Source: Erythrobacter sp.
GTDB taxonomy: Bacteria; Pseudomonadota; Alphaproteobacteria; Sphingomonadales; Sphingomonadaceae
DNA: 22,431 bases
Reading direction: 5' to 3'
Assembly: GCA_002695185.1 (NCBI GenBank)
Contig: NZOF01000031.1
Location: forward strand, 1-22,431
The notes below the pieces were generated by a model. That model was not told the DNA's origin and searched no databases. It saw nothing but the letters and a program-made list of their open reading frames with translations. Numbering within the stretch: position 1 is the stretch's first letter; every line of letters starts with the position of its first letter. A program made the position numbers and the translations under genes. Positions 6,649-14,693 of the stretch are shown here, piece after piece.

Positions 6649-8013
6649 TCAATCCTCCAGGCGCGGGCCGCCATTGTGGTTCATCAGCGCCGCTTTCACG
6701 CGGGCATCAATCAGGCTGTCAACATCGCCGCCGAACAGCAGGTTCATCAGCGCCGATCGGGCACCCTGTTCCGGCGCGTCGACCTGTCCCAGCTTGTCGA
6801 GCGGGACGAGGTTGGACTGCACCGTAAGGAAATCGTCGCCCGGCAGCGAAGGCAGGTTCTCGCGGTTGCGCATTTCGCCGCGCGTCATCACACCATTCTG
6901 GCCGAAGGCGGAATAGAGCGCCGCGCGCGCCGCGCTGTCCGCCGCCATCAGCGCCTCGCGGTTGATCTCGGGATAGACCCGCTTGCGTTCGGCCACCGGC
7001 AGCAGTTGCTTTTTCACGGCCTGCTGGATGTTTGTGAGCAGCGGATTGAGCAGCAGCGTCTGCCAGCCGAGCAGCAGTTGCTCAATGCCACTGCCCCACA
7101 TCGTCTGCCCTTTGGCGGCGTGCCCGATCAGCATCGGAAGGACGCCGAACCAGCGGCAGATTTCCTCCACATCCCAGGCGCGAGACTCCAGAAGCTGCGC
7201 ATCGGCAGGGCTCATCTTGATCGGATGGAACTTGAAATCCTTTTCCAGCGGGACGATCCGACCGCGCATCGCGTCGCCCAGCCATGCATCAAAGATCGTC
7301 AGCAGGTCCGCGCGCTGTTCGGGGCTGAGCTTGGTGCTTCCCGTCTCCATCAGGCCCGCGATTTGCAGGCCGCCGCGAAAGGTGTCCGAGGCCGTCTTGT
7401 TCGCGGCAATTGCCCCGCCCAGCGTGCGCCGGCCGAACTCGATCGCCGACAGCCCCACATCGCCGCCTAGGGTCAGGCCGCGCAGGTGGAAAATCTTGTC
7501 CGCCGGCAGTTCCTCTGACTTGCCGCGATCCTGATAGATATAAACCCGCTCGTTACGGCTGTTGCGCTTGACCTGCATCAGGTCCGGCGCAAGCGGCGTC
7601 AGCGCGGTAACACGCGGCCCGAGCGTCTCCTTTTCCGCGAAGGCATTGCCCCACAGGTCCATGGCGGCCACCTGACCGGCCCAGAACTCGGCAGCGGTCT
7701 GGTCGCGGTTCGGCTCTTCGTGAACGAGCTCATAAAGCCAATGATCCTGCCGCGCTTTTCGCCCGCCATCGGACTTCTCGAACACGCCCATGCCCATCGC
7801 GCCTACGACATCCGACCTAAGCCGGACGCAGGCCCAGGCGGTCGGTAGTCCCAGCGTCGTTTTCGCCGTGACAGACTGTCCGGCGCTGTCGATCCGGCTG
7901 CCGAGAGCGATGGCCTTGCGGGTTGGCTCGTCTACAGGATCGCCGCTCAGCTTCCCATTCTGGCCGCTGCCGAACAGACGCAGGGTGGAGCCGACCCAAG
8001 TGCCGATACCCAT
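6649..8013 (-). CDS. HK97 family portal protein
   Basis: The 454-residue protein shows PF04860-type features. These are TTLGLPTAWACVRLRSDVV near residue 55, the ELPADKIFHLRGLTLGGDVG block near residue 170, GLSAIEFGRRTLGGAIAANK, LESRAWDVEEICRWFGVLPM near residue 275, and MWGSGIEQLLLGWQTLLLNP. Twelve copies form the DNA-entry vertex, the docking site for the terminase motor and the connector. Its start overlaps the large terminase stop (ATGA at 8013), so it is coupled to a gene that is currently split. This is the only portal gene in the window, so any particle using the second capsid gene would need this portal or one from elsewhere. Confidence 0.93.
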   Translation of the reverse strand: MGIGTWVGSTLRLFGSGQNGKLSGDPVDEPTRKAIALGSRIDSAGQSVTAKTTLGLPTAWACVRLRSDVVGAMGMGVFEKSDGGRKARQDHWLYELVHEEPNRDQTAAEFWAGQVAAMDLWGNAFAEKETLGPRVTALTPLAPDLMQVKRNSRNERVYIYQDRGKSEELPADKIFHLRGLTLGGDVGLSAIEFGRRTLGGAIAANKTASDTFRGGLQIAGLMETGSTKLSPEQRADLLTIFDAWLGDAMRGRIVPLEKDFKFHPIKMSPADAQLLESRAWDVEEICRWFGVLPMLIGHAAKGQTMWGSGIEQLLLGWQTLLLNPLLTNIQQAVKKQLLPVAERKRVYPEINREALMAADSAARAALYSAFGQNGVMTRGEMRNRENLPSLPGDDFLTVQSNLVPLDKLGQVDAPEQGARSALMNLLFGGDVDSLIDARVKAALMNHNGGPRLED

Positions 8014-8765
8014 CAGCCGGCCGCCTGCATCTGGGCTTTCAGACCGGAGATCAGGTCGTCCATATCGTCATTGTCGGCGGTGAGCGCCGCGACCCCGCGC
8101 GCCATGACTGCTGCGACCATGCCGTCGATCCTTCCTGTGGATTTGGCCTTGTCGAGCTTGCGGTTCCCGGCCGGGTCTTTCTTCACCACCGCGTTGGCGG
8201 CGCACATGGTCAGCACGGGGTTGCCGCCGTGCCGGACTTTCTCATTGAGGAAGTCGATCTCGATAAGGTCCATGGCCGGGGCCATGCTGATGAAGCCCTG
8301 CCCGAACGGCTCGAATGGCAATTCAATGCCGACCTTCTGCATCTGCGTTTCGAGCGTCTTGAAGCGGTGACGGTCATAGCCGATCTTGATGACCGGCACG
8401 CCCTCGCAGATCCGCGCGATGTCGTGGGCGACATATTCGTAATCAACTGCGACACCGGGCGTCGTGTTGATGAAGCCCTTTTCAGCCCAGATGTCGTAGG
8501 GCACCCGATCGCGCTTCGCGTGATCCTTTAGCGTCGCGTCCGGCTTCCAGAACCACGCCCGCAGGTGCCAGACGCCATTCCAGAGCGCGGCCAATACGAA
8601 GGCGCAAAGGTCGGTCGTCTCCGCAAGGTCGAGACCGCCGTAGACTTCGCCCTTCTCGAACGCCTCGTCATCCGTGTCGCCAATGCAGGCGCCCCAGACG
8701 CTGGGCGAGATGAACGGCGAGAAGCGGTTTACGCGCTGGTTCAGATAGAGGTTGCGGAAGCAAAC
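8013..8765 (-). pseudogene. terL: Large terminase, C-terminal nuclease half (split by element)
   Basis: The frame is open from 8765, just after an in-frame TAG at 8768-8766 inside the inserted element, to TGA at 8015-8013. It begins directly at the attachment core: CFRNLYLNQRVNRFSPF. It contains the RNase-H-fold nuclease of HK97-like terminases: YGGLDLAETTDLCAFV (first catalytic Asp), VPVIKIGYDRHRF (second), and a C-terminal KSTGRIDGMVAAVMARG segment (third). It has no start codon or ribosome binding site of its own; the first ATG, at 8594, lies inside the domain. Joined across the core to 19208-20052 it gives one uninterrupted 528-residue terminase. It is therefore reversibly split rather than decayed: I see no frameshift or internal stop. 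Confidence 0.93.
8755..8761. other. attL core (7-bp overlap)
   Basis: The 7-bp sequence cggaagc also occurs at 19208-19214 at the other junction. The terminase frame resumes here. The flanks form an imperfect inverted pair on the minus strand (AGGTTT - GCTTCCG - CAACCT), as expected for core-type sites around a tyrosine-recombinase overlap region. Confidence 0.85.
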
Positions 8766-8780
8766 CTATTAGATGGCTGA

Positions 8781-8820
8781 TTTCTGCGGTTTCAAGCCGC
8801 CGTGCGCAATTCTTGCGTAA
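8781..8820. repeat. Putative integrase arm-type sites, left end
   Basis: The left end carries tttctgcgg (8781-8789) and tgcgcaattcttgcgtaa (8803-8820). The right end carries tttctgcgg (19095-19103) and tgcgcaattgttgcgtaa (19044-19061), in the same orientation with one mismatch in the 18-mer. In the circular form they flank the core symmetrically in order. That fits arm sites bound by the integrase N-terminal domain or by the excisionase. The left copies overlap the 3' end of the integrase gene. Confidence 0.6.
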
Positions 8821-10039
8821 TTGAAGGGAGCATGATCATCGCCGCCGATCGGTCTATCGCAGTCACGCGATGTTCTCGGCCGCGAATCGCATGGGTATAA
8901 ACCCGCGCCGTGATTTCGACATTAGCATGCCCCAGCAGCCGCGACACCTCAGCCAGCGTGGCTCCTGCATCTAGCCAAGCGCTACCAGCGAAATGCCGTA
9001 GGGCGTGAAAATTTCGATTTCCGCGATCGGTCTTCGGAATGCCAGCTGCGCGCAGCAACTTATACCACTTATCATAAAAATCCTGAGAGCTCGGGTTGGT
9101 ATTGAGACTGGTCCTGAAGATCAGGCCTCGCTCATTGGCGAGCATATACGGCTCCCACTCCCTCAGGGCCGCCATCACCGGATCAGGCATCGGGACGATA
9201 CGGATACCCGAAACCGTCTTCGTCGGCCCCAAGTGGTCGTCCTCTGACAGGCTGGCATCGATCGTGATGGCCTTTGCCTCCCAGTCGATGCGGTCCGGCC
9301 GCAAACCCAGGATCTCGCCTTTGCGCATGCCGCAGAAGGCCGCGAGGTAGACGACGGCGCGCAGGAAGGCTTGCGTGCGCTGTGTCGGCATCCTCCGCGA
9401 AGTATTTTCAAACCATGCCTCGATTGCAGCGGTCACGCGCTGCATCTCTTCGATGGTGAATGTTTCGATAGGAGCCTTTGCAAGCAGGCCTATCTCCCGG
9501 CGAGCCTCACTGGCGGCGTTCCTGCCCACAAAGCCCCTCCGTGCCGCCCAAGCAAGGGCCGACGTCAGCCAGCCGAGCGAGTTATCAATCGTGCCATTGG
9601 CCATCTTCCTGCCAACCTTCGGCGTGTGGCCGGGGAACGCCCGGAAAACGACATTCGTGTCCCGCAGCCGGTCCACCTCCGAAGCGATCATCTGCCACGT
9701 CAGGTCCGTCAGTTTTACGTGGCCGATGTTCCGTGCGAAATGGTTTAGTCCGCGCGCGACATTTTTGATGCCAGCCTCCTTGCGTTCACCGCGTGCGGCG
9801 CGGGAGTATTGGGCAGCAATGTAGGCCTCCGCCAACTCGTTTAGCGTCAGAGTCTGGGCCGGTGCGATATGCGATCCAGCCTCCAACTCGTTCTCAACTT
9901 GGCGCCGGTAGTCGTCTGCGGCCTTTTTCCTGTCGAACTGCCGCGACCGATGCGCGCCAGCCTTGTCCTTGTAGCGAACGACCCACGCGGTTTTCGTCTC
10001 GCCCTTGTACGTCCATTCACGCTTGGCAACCGATGCCAT
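8792..10039 (-). CDS. int: Tyrosine recombinase / integrase of the element
   Basis: I chose ATG 10039 (MASVAKREWTYKGETKTAWV), which has a GGAGGAA site; 37 upstream in-frame codons lack one. The 415-residue protein has an N-terminal arm-binding module, then a SAM-like core-binding domain (about residues 80-190, LTLNELAEAYIAAQYSRAAR onward). The catalytic domain from about residue 205 shows all expected residues: Arg in FCGMRKGEILGLR, Lys in GPTKTVSGIR, the HALRH pair, His in LLGHANVEIT and the nucleophile in RVYTHA. Its stop lies 30 bp from the attL core, the usual arrangement for an integrase acting on its adjacent att site. It should integrate the element into terL and, with the excisionase-like protein at 18825-19031, remove it. 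Confidence 0.95.
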   Translation of the reverse strand: MASVAKREWTYKGETKTAWVVRYKDKAGAHRSRQFDRKKAADDYRRQVENELEAGSHIAPAQTLTLNELAEAYIAAQYSRAARGERKEAGIKNVARGLNHFARNIGHVKLTDLTWQMIASEVDRLRDTNVVFRAFPGHTPKVGRKMANGTIDNSLGWLTSALAWAARRGFVGRNAASEARREIGLLAKAPIETFTIEEMQRVTAAIEAWFENTSRRMPTQRTQAFLRAVVYLAAFCGMRKGEILGLRPDRIDWEAKAITIDASLSEDDHLGPTKTVSGIRIVPMPDPVMAALREWEPYMLANERGLIFRTSLNTNPSSQDFYDKWYKLLRAAGIPKTDRGNRNFHALRHFAGSAWLDAGATLAEVSRLLGHANVEITARVYTHAIRGREHRVTAIDRSAAMIMLPSITQELRTAA

Positions 10040-10057
10040 GATATTCCTCCATATGAG

Positions 10058-10084
10058 GCCCCGCCCAGCCGCGCCGGGCGGGGC
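10058..10084 (-). terminator. GC hairpin between small genes and integrase
   Basis: A perfect 9-bp inverted repeat (GCCCCGCCC / GGGCGGGGC) lies in the 52-bp gap upstream of the integrase start. No T-run follows on the minus strand. It may reduce read-through into the integrase gene when the upstream operon is active. Confidence 0.45.
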
Positions 10085-10091
10085 AGGTGAG

Positions 10092-10286
10092 TTATTGGGC
10101 GTGGGCCATATTTGCGAAGTTCTCGACCGATTCCGCGATGCGCTTGGCATGGGACACGATCCCGTAAAGCGCGTCCGTCGCGGGGCCGTCGAAGTTCGCC
10201 GCGACGATGGCCAAGCCAGTCGCCATATTGCTGATCTCCAGCGATAGATCGGCCAGCCGCTCCGCCTCCTTTTCGCTGACCGTCAT
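10092..10286 (-). CDS. Small helical protein, unknown function
   Basis: The 64-residue protein begins MTVSEKEAERLADLSLEISN and ends ESVENFANMAHAQ. It is predicted to be almost entirely alpha-helical with no membrane segment or recognised motif. Its ATG overlaps the stop of the upstream 96-residue gene (ATGA at 10286), so it is co-translated with it. It is the last gene before the integrase. In satellites, short genes at this position often encode modifiers of helper functions, but nothing in the sequence shows that here. Confidence 0.6.
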   Translation of the reverse strand: MTVSEKEAERLADLSLEISNMATGLAIVAANFDGPATDALYGIVSHAKRIAESVENFANMAHAQ

Positions 10287-10573
10287 GCGCCATACCCTCG
10301 GTCAAGTTCGATCTTCTGGAACAGGTCGATGCAGACGGCGACCTGTGCGCGCATGATGTTCAGCAGGGAACACATAGTGCCCCAGTCCTCCGCCTCTGAC
10401 AGTGGCGGCAGCTTCTCGATGATCCCCATACGGCGCGCATCAAGATCGTTCTGGCGGATCGAACACATGGCCAGTTCGGTGGCGCTGATTAAAGCGTCGA
10501 TGTGATCGGCGGCGATGCCGCCATTCATGGCCTTTTCTCTCAGGGTCATGCCTGGCTGGACTGCCTCAATCAT
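10283..10573 (-). CDS. Small soluble protein, unknown function
   Basis: The 96-residue protein starts at ATG 10573 behind a strong GGGAGG site. The longer upstream frame is antisense-like and lacks such a site. It begins MIEAVQPGMTLREKAMNGGI and has a helical middle (DHIDALISATELAMCSIRQN) and a helical C-terminus (IMRAQVAVCIDLFQKIELDR). Three cysteines are present, not in a zinc-binding pattern. It overlaps the 61-residue gene upstream by 8 bp and the 64-residue gene downstream by 4 bp, so the three form one coupled cluster. No family is recognised. Confidence 0.62.
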   Translation of the reverse strand: MIEAVQPGMTLREKAMNGGIAADHIDALISATELAMCSIRQNDLDARRMGIIEKLPPLSEAEDWGTMCSLLNIMRAQVAVCIDLFQKIELDRGYGA

Positions 10574-10751
10574 GGGCCTGCCCTCCCGTGTGGAGAATGG
10601 CCCCGGCCGCGCTGTCGCGTTCGCCGATCGACCAGATGGCCTCCCAGGCGCGCAGGTGCGCCGCGTTGGTCGGGTCAAAGGAGGGGACACCCGCGCGCAG
10701 CTTCAGGCTGGCGCGTGGCTCTCTGCTGGGCAGAGCTATCACGTTGTCCAT
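10566..10751 (-). CDS. Very small protein, unknown function
   Basis: The 61-residue protein starts MDNVIALPSREPRASLKLRA and contains FDPTNAAHLRAWEAIWSIGE. This resembles the N-terminal tag of many short phage accessory proteins and has no diagnostic motif. Its ribosome binding site is weak (GAGA). It opens the three-gene coupled cluster that precedes the integrase and lies directly downstream of a repeat-rich non-coding region, the likely place for the cluster's promoter. It could also be a leader peptide. Confidence that it is translated rests on the coupling and on the sensible composition. Confidence 0.5.
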   Translation of the reverse strand: MDNVIALPSREPRASLKLRAGVPSFDPTNAAHLRAWEAIWSIGERDSAAGAILHTGGQAHD

Positions 10752-11058
10752 GGTTCGTTCTCACTGGTTTCGGCCTCTGACAGCCTATTCCCCGTATCGG
10801 ACGGGGCGCCGGGAGGGTCAGAGCCGGCCAGTGAGACCGGTGGAACGCTTTTACCTCGAAAGGCTATTGCATGGCGCCCCACTCCCGGACATAAAGGTCC
10901 GGTCAGCGATGGACGCCAATCCACGCTGTTACATTCGGCGATCATGCCCGCGCCAACGGGTCTGATCGCCTATCACTGGTCCGGGCTCTGACACCCATTC
11001 CTACAATAGAACGATGATCCCCCGTCACGCAAGTGCCGGGCGCATCGTCGCGCCTGCG
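10752..11058. other. Structured non-coding region between tape measure and small-gene cluster
   Basis: No convincing gene is seen in these 307 bp. The region holds three copies of a 23-31-bp motif (TCACTGGtyCGGsCTCTGACa): 10761-10791 and 10973-11001 in direct orientation, and 10812-10834 inverted. It also contains a hairpin CCGGAC-ataaag-GTCCGG (10885-10902) and an 11/13-match inverted repeat (10938-10950 with 10957-10969). This density suggests operators, a small structured RNA or a recombination/packaging signal. The promoter of the downstream minus-strand cluster must lie here or be read-through from the tape measure gene. Confidence 0.6.
10761..11001. repeat. Three-copy TCACTGG...CTCTGAC repeat
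   Basis: The copies are at 10761-10791 (+), 10812-10834 (-) and 10973-11001 (+). The first two form an inverted pair about 20 bp apart. The two direct copies also share the following CC(C)ATTCC-like bases. The spacing is irregular, so they are more like protein-binding sites than iterons. Confidence 0.6.
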
Positions 11059-14000
11059 CTATTTGGCCACGCCCGCCACACTGACCGCTTGGCCGCCGCT
11101 CGCGCTGGTCACGTCGTCCAGCTTCCGGGCCATCTTGCCCGCGTGCCCGGCCGTGGCGGCATGGCCTGAATTATTCTCGCTGCGCAGCTGCGCCACCTCT
11201 TCCCGGAGCGCCCGAAGTTCCGAAGCCAGATTGTCGTTCGACGCGGTCGCCGGAGCCGCCTGTGCCGTGGTCGCCGCCGCCGCCAACGTCACCGCCTCCG
11301 GCGTCCCTCCGGTCAGGATCGCGCCGGACGTGCCGCGCGCGGCGTCCACCACGGACGAACCGCCGGCGGCGCGCGCCGTTTCCTCCAGACTGGCTGCGAT
11401 CATCGCCTTTACACGATCGAGCTCCTGCCGGCTGGTCGCGCTAAGCTCCGCCGCTTCGATGAGCGATTGCGACAGTCCGACCAACTCGCGCGCTGCGTCC
11501 TGGTCGCCGCCCTTCGCCGCGGCGGTGGCGGCATTGAACTGGCTCATGATCGCCGCGAAGCTGCCCCCGTCGGTCGGATCGGTGATGCCCCGGATCCGGT
11601 TCACTTCGTCCATGATCGTGTCGCCGACCGATGCCCAGGCGTCGCGCAGCTGCTGCGCCGCCGCCGCCGCGTCCGCTGCATCCTCCAGCGCCCATACCTG
11701 CTCCTGAAGCGGGCGCAGGCTGGCCTCCATCTGTTCCAGCTCGATCTGGCGCATGGCGACCGTCGATTCCAGCGTCTTGCCCTGAAGCTCCATGATCCGC
11801 GCCTCCAGCGTGCGCCGGTCGCGGCTCAGGCTTTCCGTCTCGGCATTGGCCTCCTTTAGCGCATCGATGCGCTTGAGGTCGTATAGCTGCTGAAGCTGGG
11901 CATATTCCTCCGCCGACGCGCCGGCCTGGTCGAAGGTCTTGCGCAGCTGCGCGAACTCCTTGTCGAGGGACTCGATCGCGAAGCCCACCGGATCGGTCAT
12001 GCTCTTGAGCTCGGAAAACACGCCCTCGAATTGCAGGGCCTTCGCTAGCTGCGCCTCCACGTCTAGGCCACCCTGGATCAGCGTCTGCGTGGACGCCCGG
12101 AGCCCCAACAGCGCGCCATCGCTGATCGCGTCGGCGATCGCGAACTTGATAGCATCCTCTGCGCCGTCCGTTCCGAAATCCTTGATGTCGGTGCGGCTGG
12201 ACCCGCCCTTGAGCTTGCCGGTGCGGCCGATGGTCGAAACCCGCCACTTGTCCTTATACTGGCCGATGGACACGTTATAGGCCCCGATGTCCGCGCCCAG
12301 CTGATCGGCGATTGCCTGCAACCCGCCCTGGATCGAATCTGCCGCCAGGCTGGCGTTCGATCGATAGGCGGCCTTGTTGCCGGCCGTGGCGATGCTGGCG
12401 GCATCCTGACCGGTGACGACAGACGTTCCCCACTTCGCCTTGCTGAACAGGCCGCTCAGCGCCCCGCCCAGGACGCCGCCGACGATGGAGCCCAGCGGGC
12501 CGGCGAAGTCGCCCAGGCCGCCCAGCGCCTTCGACAGGAACTTCTCGCCGATCTTTTCGCCGACCGCGCCACCCGCGAAACTGGCGAGGTCGCTGTTCTG
12601 CGATCCCCATAGGGCGTTGCCAGCCAGCGAGCCCACGCCGCCCGCCGCGAAGGTCTTTTGCATGATCCGGGCGAAACTGCCGTCGCCGGACGTGCCGAAT
12701 ATGGCGTCCAGCTTGTCCGTCACCTCCTTCCACCCGTTCTTGCCCACGCCCATGGCGCTCAGGCCGTCCAGCAGCTTGCCGGCCGTCCCGGACAGTCCGC
12801 CGAAGTCGCCGGTCGCGAACCCGCCCAGGATGCCCGCCAGCGCGGCGGCAGGCCCGCCCATCGCCTGCAGGGCGGATAGCTGGCGCAGATAGGTGTCCAG
12901 CAGCTGCTGCGCGCCCATCTGCTGCGCTTCCTCCAGCTGCAGGCGCTCATTCGCCTGGTCGATCATCTTTTCGCCCAGCGTGATCTCCTGCTTGCCGAAC
13001 TCAAGGTTCCGCTTCGCCGCGTCCGCCGCCATCGTCCAGACGTTGCCCTGGGCCGTCATCTTCATGTCGTTCAGCCACTGCGCCGTCTTGATAAGCTCCT
13101 TCAGCGCATCGTCTGCGGCCTTGGTCGACACCTTCGCCTTCTTCGTCTGGAGGATCAGGCCCCGATCGAGCGACGTGCCGACGCCATCAAGGATGCGCTG
13201 CGCGGATTCGTAGGTCTTGAGGTTTTCGCCTTCGACCGCGAAATTTGCGACGGCGGCAGCGGCCTCCGAAAATGCCTCTGCCGTCATGAGCCCGCCCTGC
13301 TGCAGGCTCTCCAGCGAGCGCAGCACGCTCTTGCTATCCGTGCCGCCCCCCAGGAACGAAGACATGAGGTCGCGGGTCGTCCAGCTGCCGTAGAGCGTCT
13401 TCTTGCTGCTGAACATGCCATAGAGCCCGTCGGTGAAGCCCAGCGTGCCCGCATCCTTGATCTGCGCCCGCGCCTCCGCCTGCCGCGTCTGCGCCTGGAC
13501 GCGCGCGACCGCCAACTGCGCCTGCGCAAGCCCCATCATGGCGCTGCTCTGATTGATGACCTTCCCGGTGGTGAGGTCGAGCACATTGCCAAGAATGCCC
13601 TGCGCATCGCCCACGGCGCTGGAGGAAAACTTGACCTGATCGAGCGCGTCGGAGGTGTCCATGAGCTCCGCCGCGAAGCCAGCCGCCAAGGTGCCGGCCA
13701 GCGTGAGCGCTATGCCCCACGGGCCGTTAAGGAACCGGCCGACCGAGCCCAGCTTGCCCTCAAACCCTGTGAGCGCGCCGGCCGCCTGGGGCGCCTGCAT
13801 CGCGAAGGCGCGCAGCGCAGACGTTCCGCCCACAACCTGGACGGCGAAGTCCTGCACCTGGAAGCCGAGATTTTGCGTGGCCGCGCGCGCCGCGTTGGAC
13901 GACTGGCTTAGGCTGCCATGGCCACGGGCGAGCATCATCTCAACGCGGGCCAGCTCTTCACCGCTCGCGCCGGCCGCCTGCATGACGCGTCGGGCTTCCG

Positions 14001-14595
14001 CGATTTCCTGATTGAGCCTTTCCTGCGCGGCGGCGGCGGGATCGAGCATGGCGCGCAGCTGGGCAAGCGTCTGCGCATCGCGCGCGGCGGCCGTCTCCTG
14101 CTCACGCATGGCGAACGCACCCGCCTTCACGCGCTCTTCGAACATGCGATGGGCCTGCGCCGCGGCGCGGTTCGCTGCCGTCAGCTGATCGAGCTCGGCG
14201 ATCTGTCCGCGCAGCCGGCCGGCCAGCTCGGGGAGATTGCTCTGCTCTGCGTTGAGGGCGGCGGTCTCGACCTTCAGGCGCTGTATCTCCGCGCGGGACA
14301 TGCCGAAGGTCGAGATTTGCCGCTCCATCTGGCGTGAGAGGGACTCGCCCGCCTTTTCGACTTTGGCCAGGTCTAGCGCAGTCCTAGTTGCGGCGTGGCG
14401 GTAGCTGTCCATCTGGATGACGGCGCCGCTCATGGTGACGTTTCCAGCCGCCTGTTCCAATTTTTGGAAGTCGCGCACAGCGTTTGCGGCGGTTTCGCCG
14501 ATGATGTCATCCAGCCGCGCCAACTGACCGAACGAATCGCCGAAGCCGATGTCAAAGCCGACGCCAAGGGCGGGCTGTCCGTCATTGTCGTTCAT
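11059..14595 (-). CDS. Tail tape measure protein carried by the element
   Basis: The 1178-residue protein has clear tape measure architecture. Coiled coils span about residues 60-230 (ERQISTFGMSRAEIQRLKVE onward). A hydrophobic segment follows near residues 288-310 (FLNGPWGIALTLAGTLAAGF), then a long helical middle. A Gly/Ala-rich second hydrophobic region lies near 690-715 (AGPLGSIVGGVLGGALSGLF), and C-terminal coiled coils span about 880-1010. In siphophages this protein sets tail length (roughly 0.15 nm per residue, so about 175 nm) and helps DNA entry. No tail tube, chaperone or tip gene accompanies it in the element, which implies use with a helper's tail parts. The start has only a weak ribosome binding site. 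It follows the capsid gene after a hairpin. Confidence 0.92.
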   Translation of the reverse strand: MNDNDGQPALGVGFDIGFGDSFGQLARLDDIIGETAANAVRDFQKLEQAAGNVTMSGAVIQMDSYRHAATRTALDLAKVEKAGESLSRQMERQISTFGMSRAEIQRLKVETAALNAEQSNLPELAGRLRGQIAELDQLTAANRAAAQAHRMFEERVKAGAFAMREQETAAARDAQTLAQLRAMLDPAAAAQERLNQEIAEARRVMQAAGASGEELARVEMMLARGHGSLSQSSNAARAATQNLGFQVQDFAVQVVGGTSALRAFAMQAPQAAGALTGFEGKLGSVGRFLNGPWGIALTLAGTLAAGFAAELMDTSDALDQVKFSSSAVGDAQGILGNVLDLTTGKVINQSSAMMGLAQAQLAVARVQAQTRQAEARAQIKDAGTLGFTDGLYGMFSSKKTLYGSWTTRDLMSSFLGGGTDSKSVLRSLESLQQGGLMTAEAFSEAAAAVANFAVEGENLKTYESAQRILDGVGTSLDRGLILQTKKAKVSTKAADDALKELIKTAQWLNDMKMTAQGNVWTMAADAAKRNLEFGKQEITLGEKMIDQANERLQLEEAQQMGAQQLLDTYLRQLSALQAMGGPAAALAGILGGFATGDFGGLSGTAGKLLDGLSAMGVGKNGWKEVTDKLDAIFGTSGDGSFARIMQKTFAAGGVGSLAGNALWGSQNSDLASFAGGAVGEKIGEKFLSKALGGLGDFAGPLGSIVGGVLGGALSGLFSKAKWGTSVVTGQDAASIATAGNKAAYRSNASLAADSIQGGLQAIADQLGADIGAYNVSIGQYKDKWRVSTIGRTGKLKGGSSRTDIKDFGTDGAEDAIKFAIADAISDGALLGLRASTQTLIQGGLDVEAQLAKALQFEGVFSELKSMTDPVGFAIESLDKEFAQLRKTFDQAGASAEEYAQLQQLYDLKRIDALKEANAETESLSRDRRTLEARIMELQGKTLESTVAMRQIELEQMEASLRPLQEQVWALEDAADAAAAAQQLRDAWASVGDTIMDEVNRIRGITDPTDGGSFAAIMSQFNAATAAAKGGDQDAARELVGLSQSLIEAAELSATSRQELDRVKAMIAASLEETARAAGGSSVVDAARGTSGAILTGGTPEAVTLAAAATTAQAAPATASNDNLASELRALREEVAQLRSENNSGHAATAGHAGKMARKLDDVTSASGGQAVSVAGVAK

Positions 14596-14620
14596 GGGCG
14601 TGCTTTCGCTTGCAGGTAGT

Positions 14621-14653
14621 GGCCCCGGCCTCAGGGGGAGTTAGGCCGGGGCC
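14621..14653 (-). terminator. Hairpin between capsid and tape measure genes
   Basis: A perfect 11-bp inverted repeat (GGCCCCGGCCT / AGGCCGGGGCC, 11-base loop) lies between the element's capsid stop and the tape measure start. It lacks a T-run. It parallels the hairpin at 4514-4539 next to the helper capsid gene and probably adjusts or stabilises the capsid mRNA. Confidence 0.5.
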
Positions 14654-14693
14654 ATGAGGGCGGCACGGGACACCTGCGCCCACCCTCAAGTTG

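Noticed and set aside
10739..10945. 68-codon minus-strand frame in the structured non-coding region
   Set aside because: It has no ribosome binding site, low-complexity Pro/Ser/Gly sequence and overlaps the repeats. I treated it as chance.
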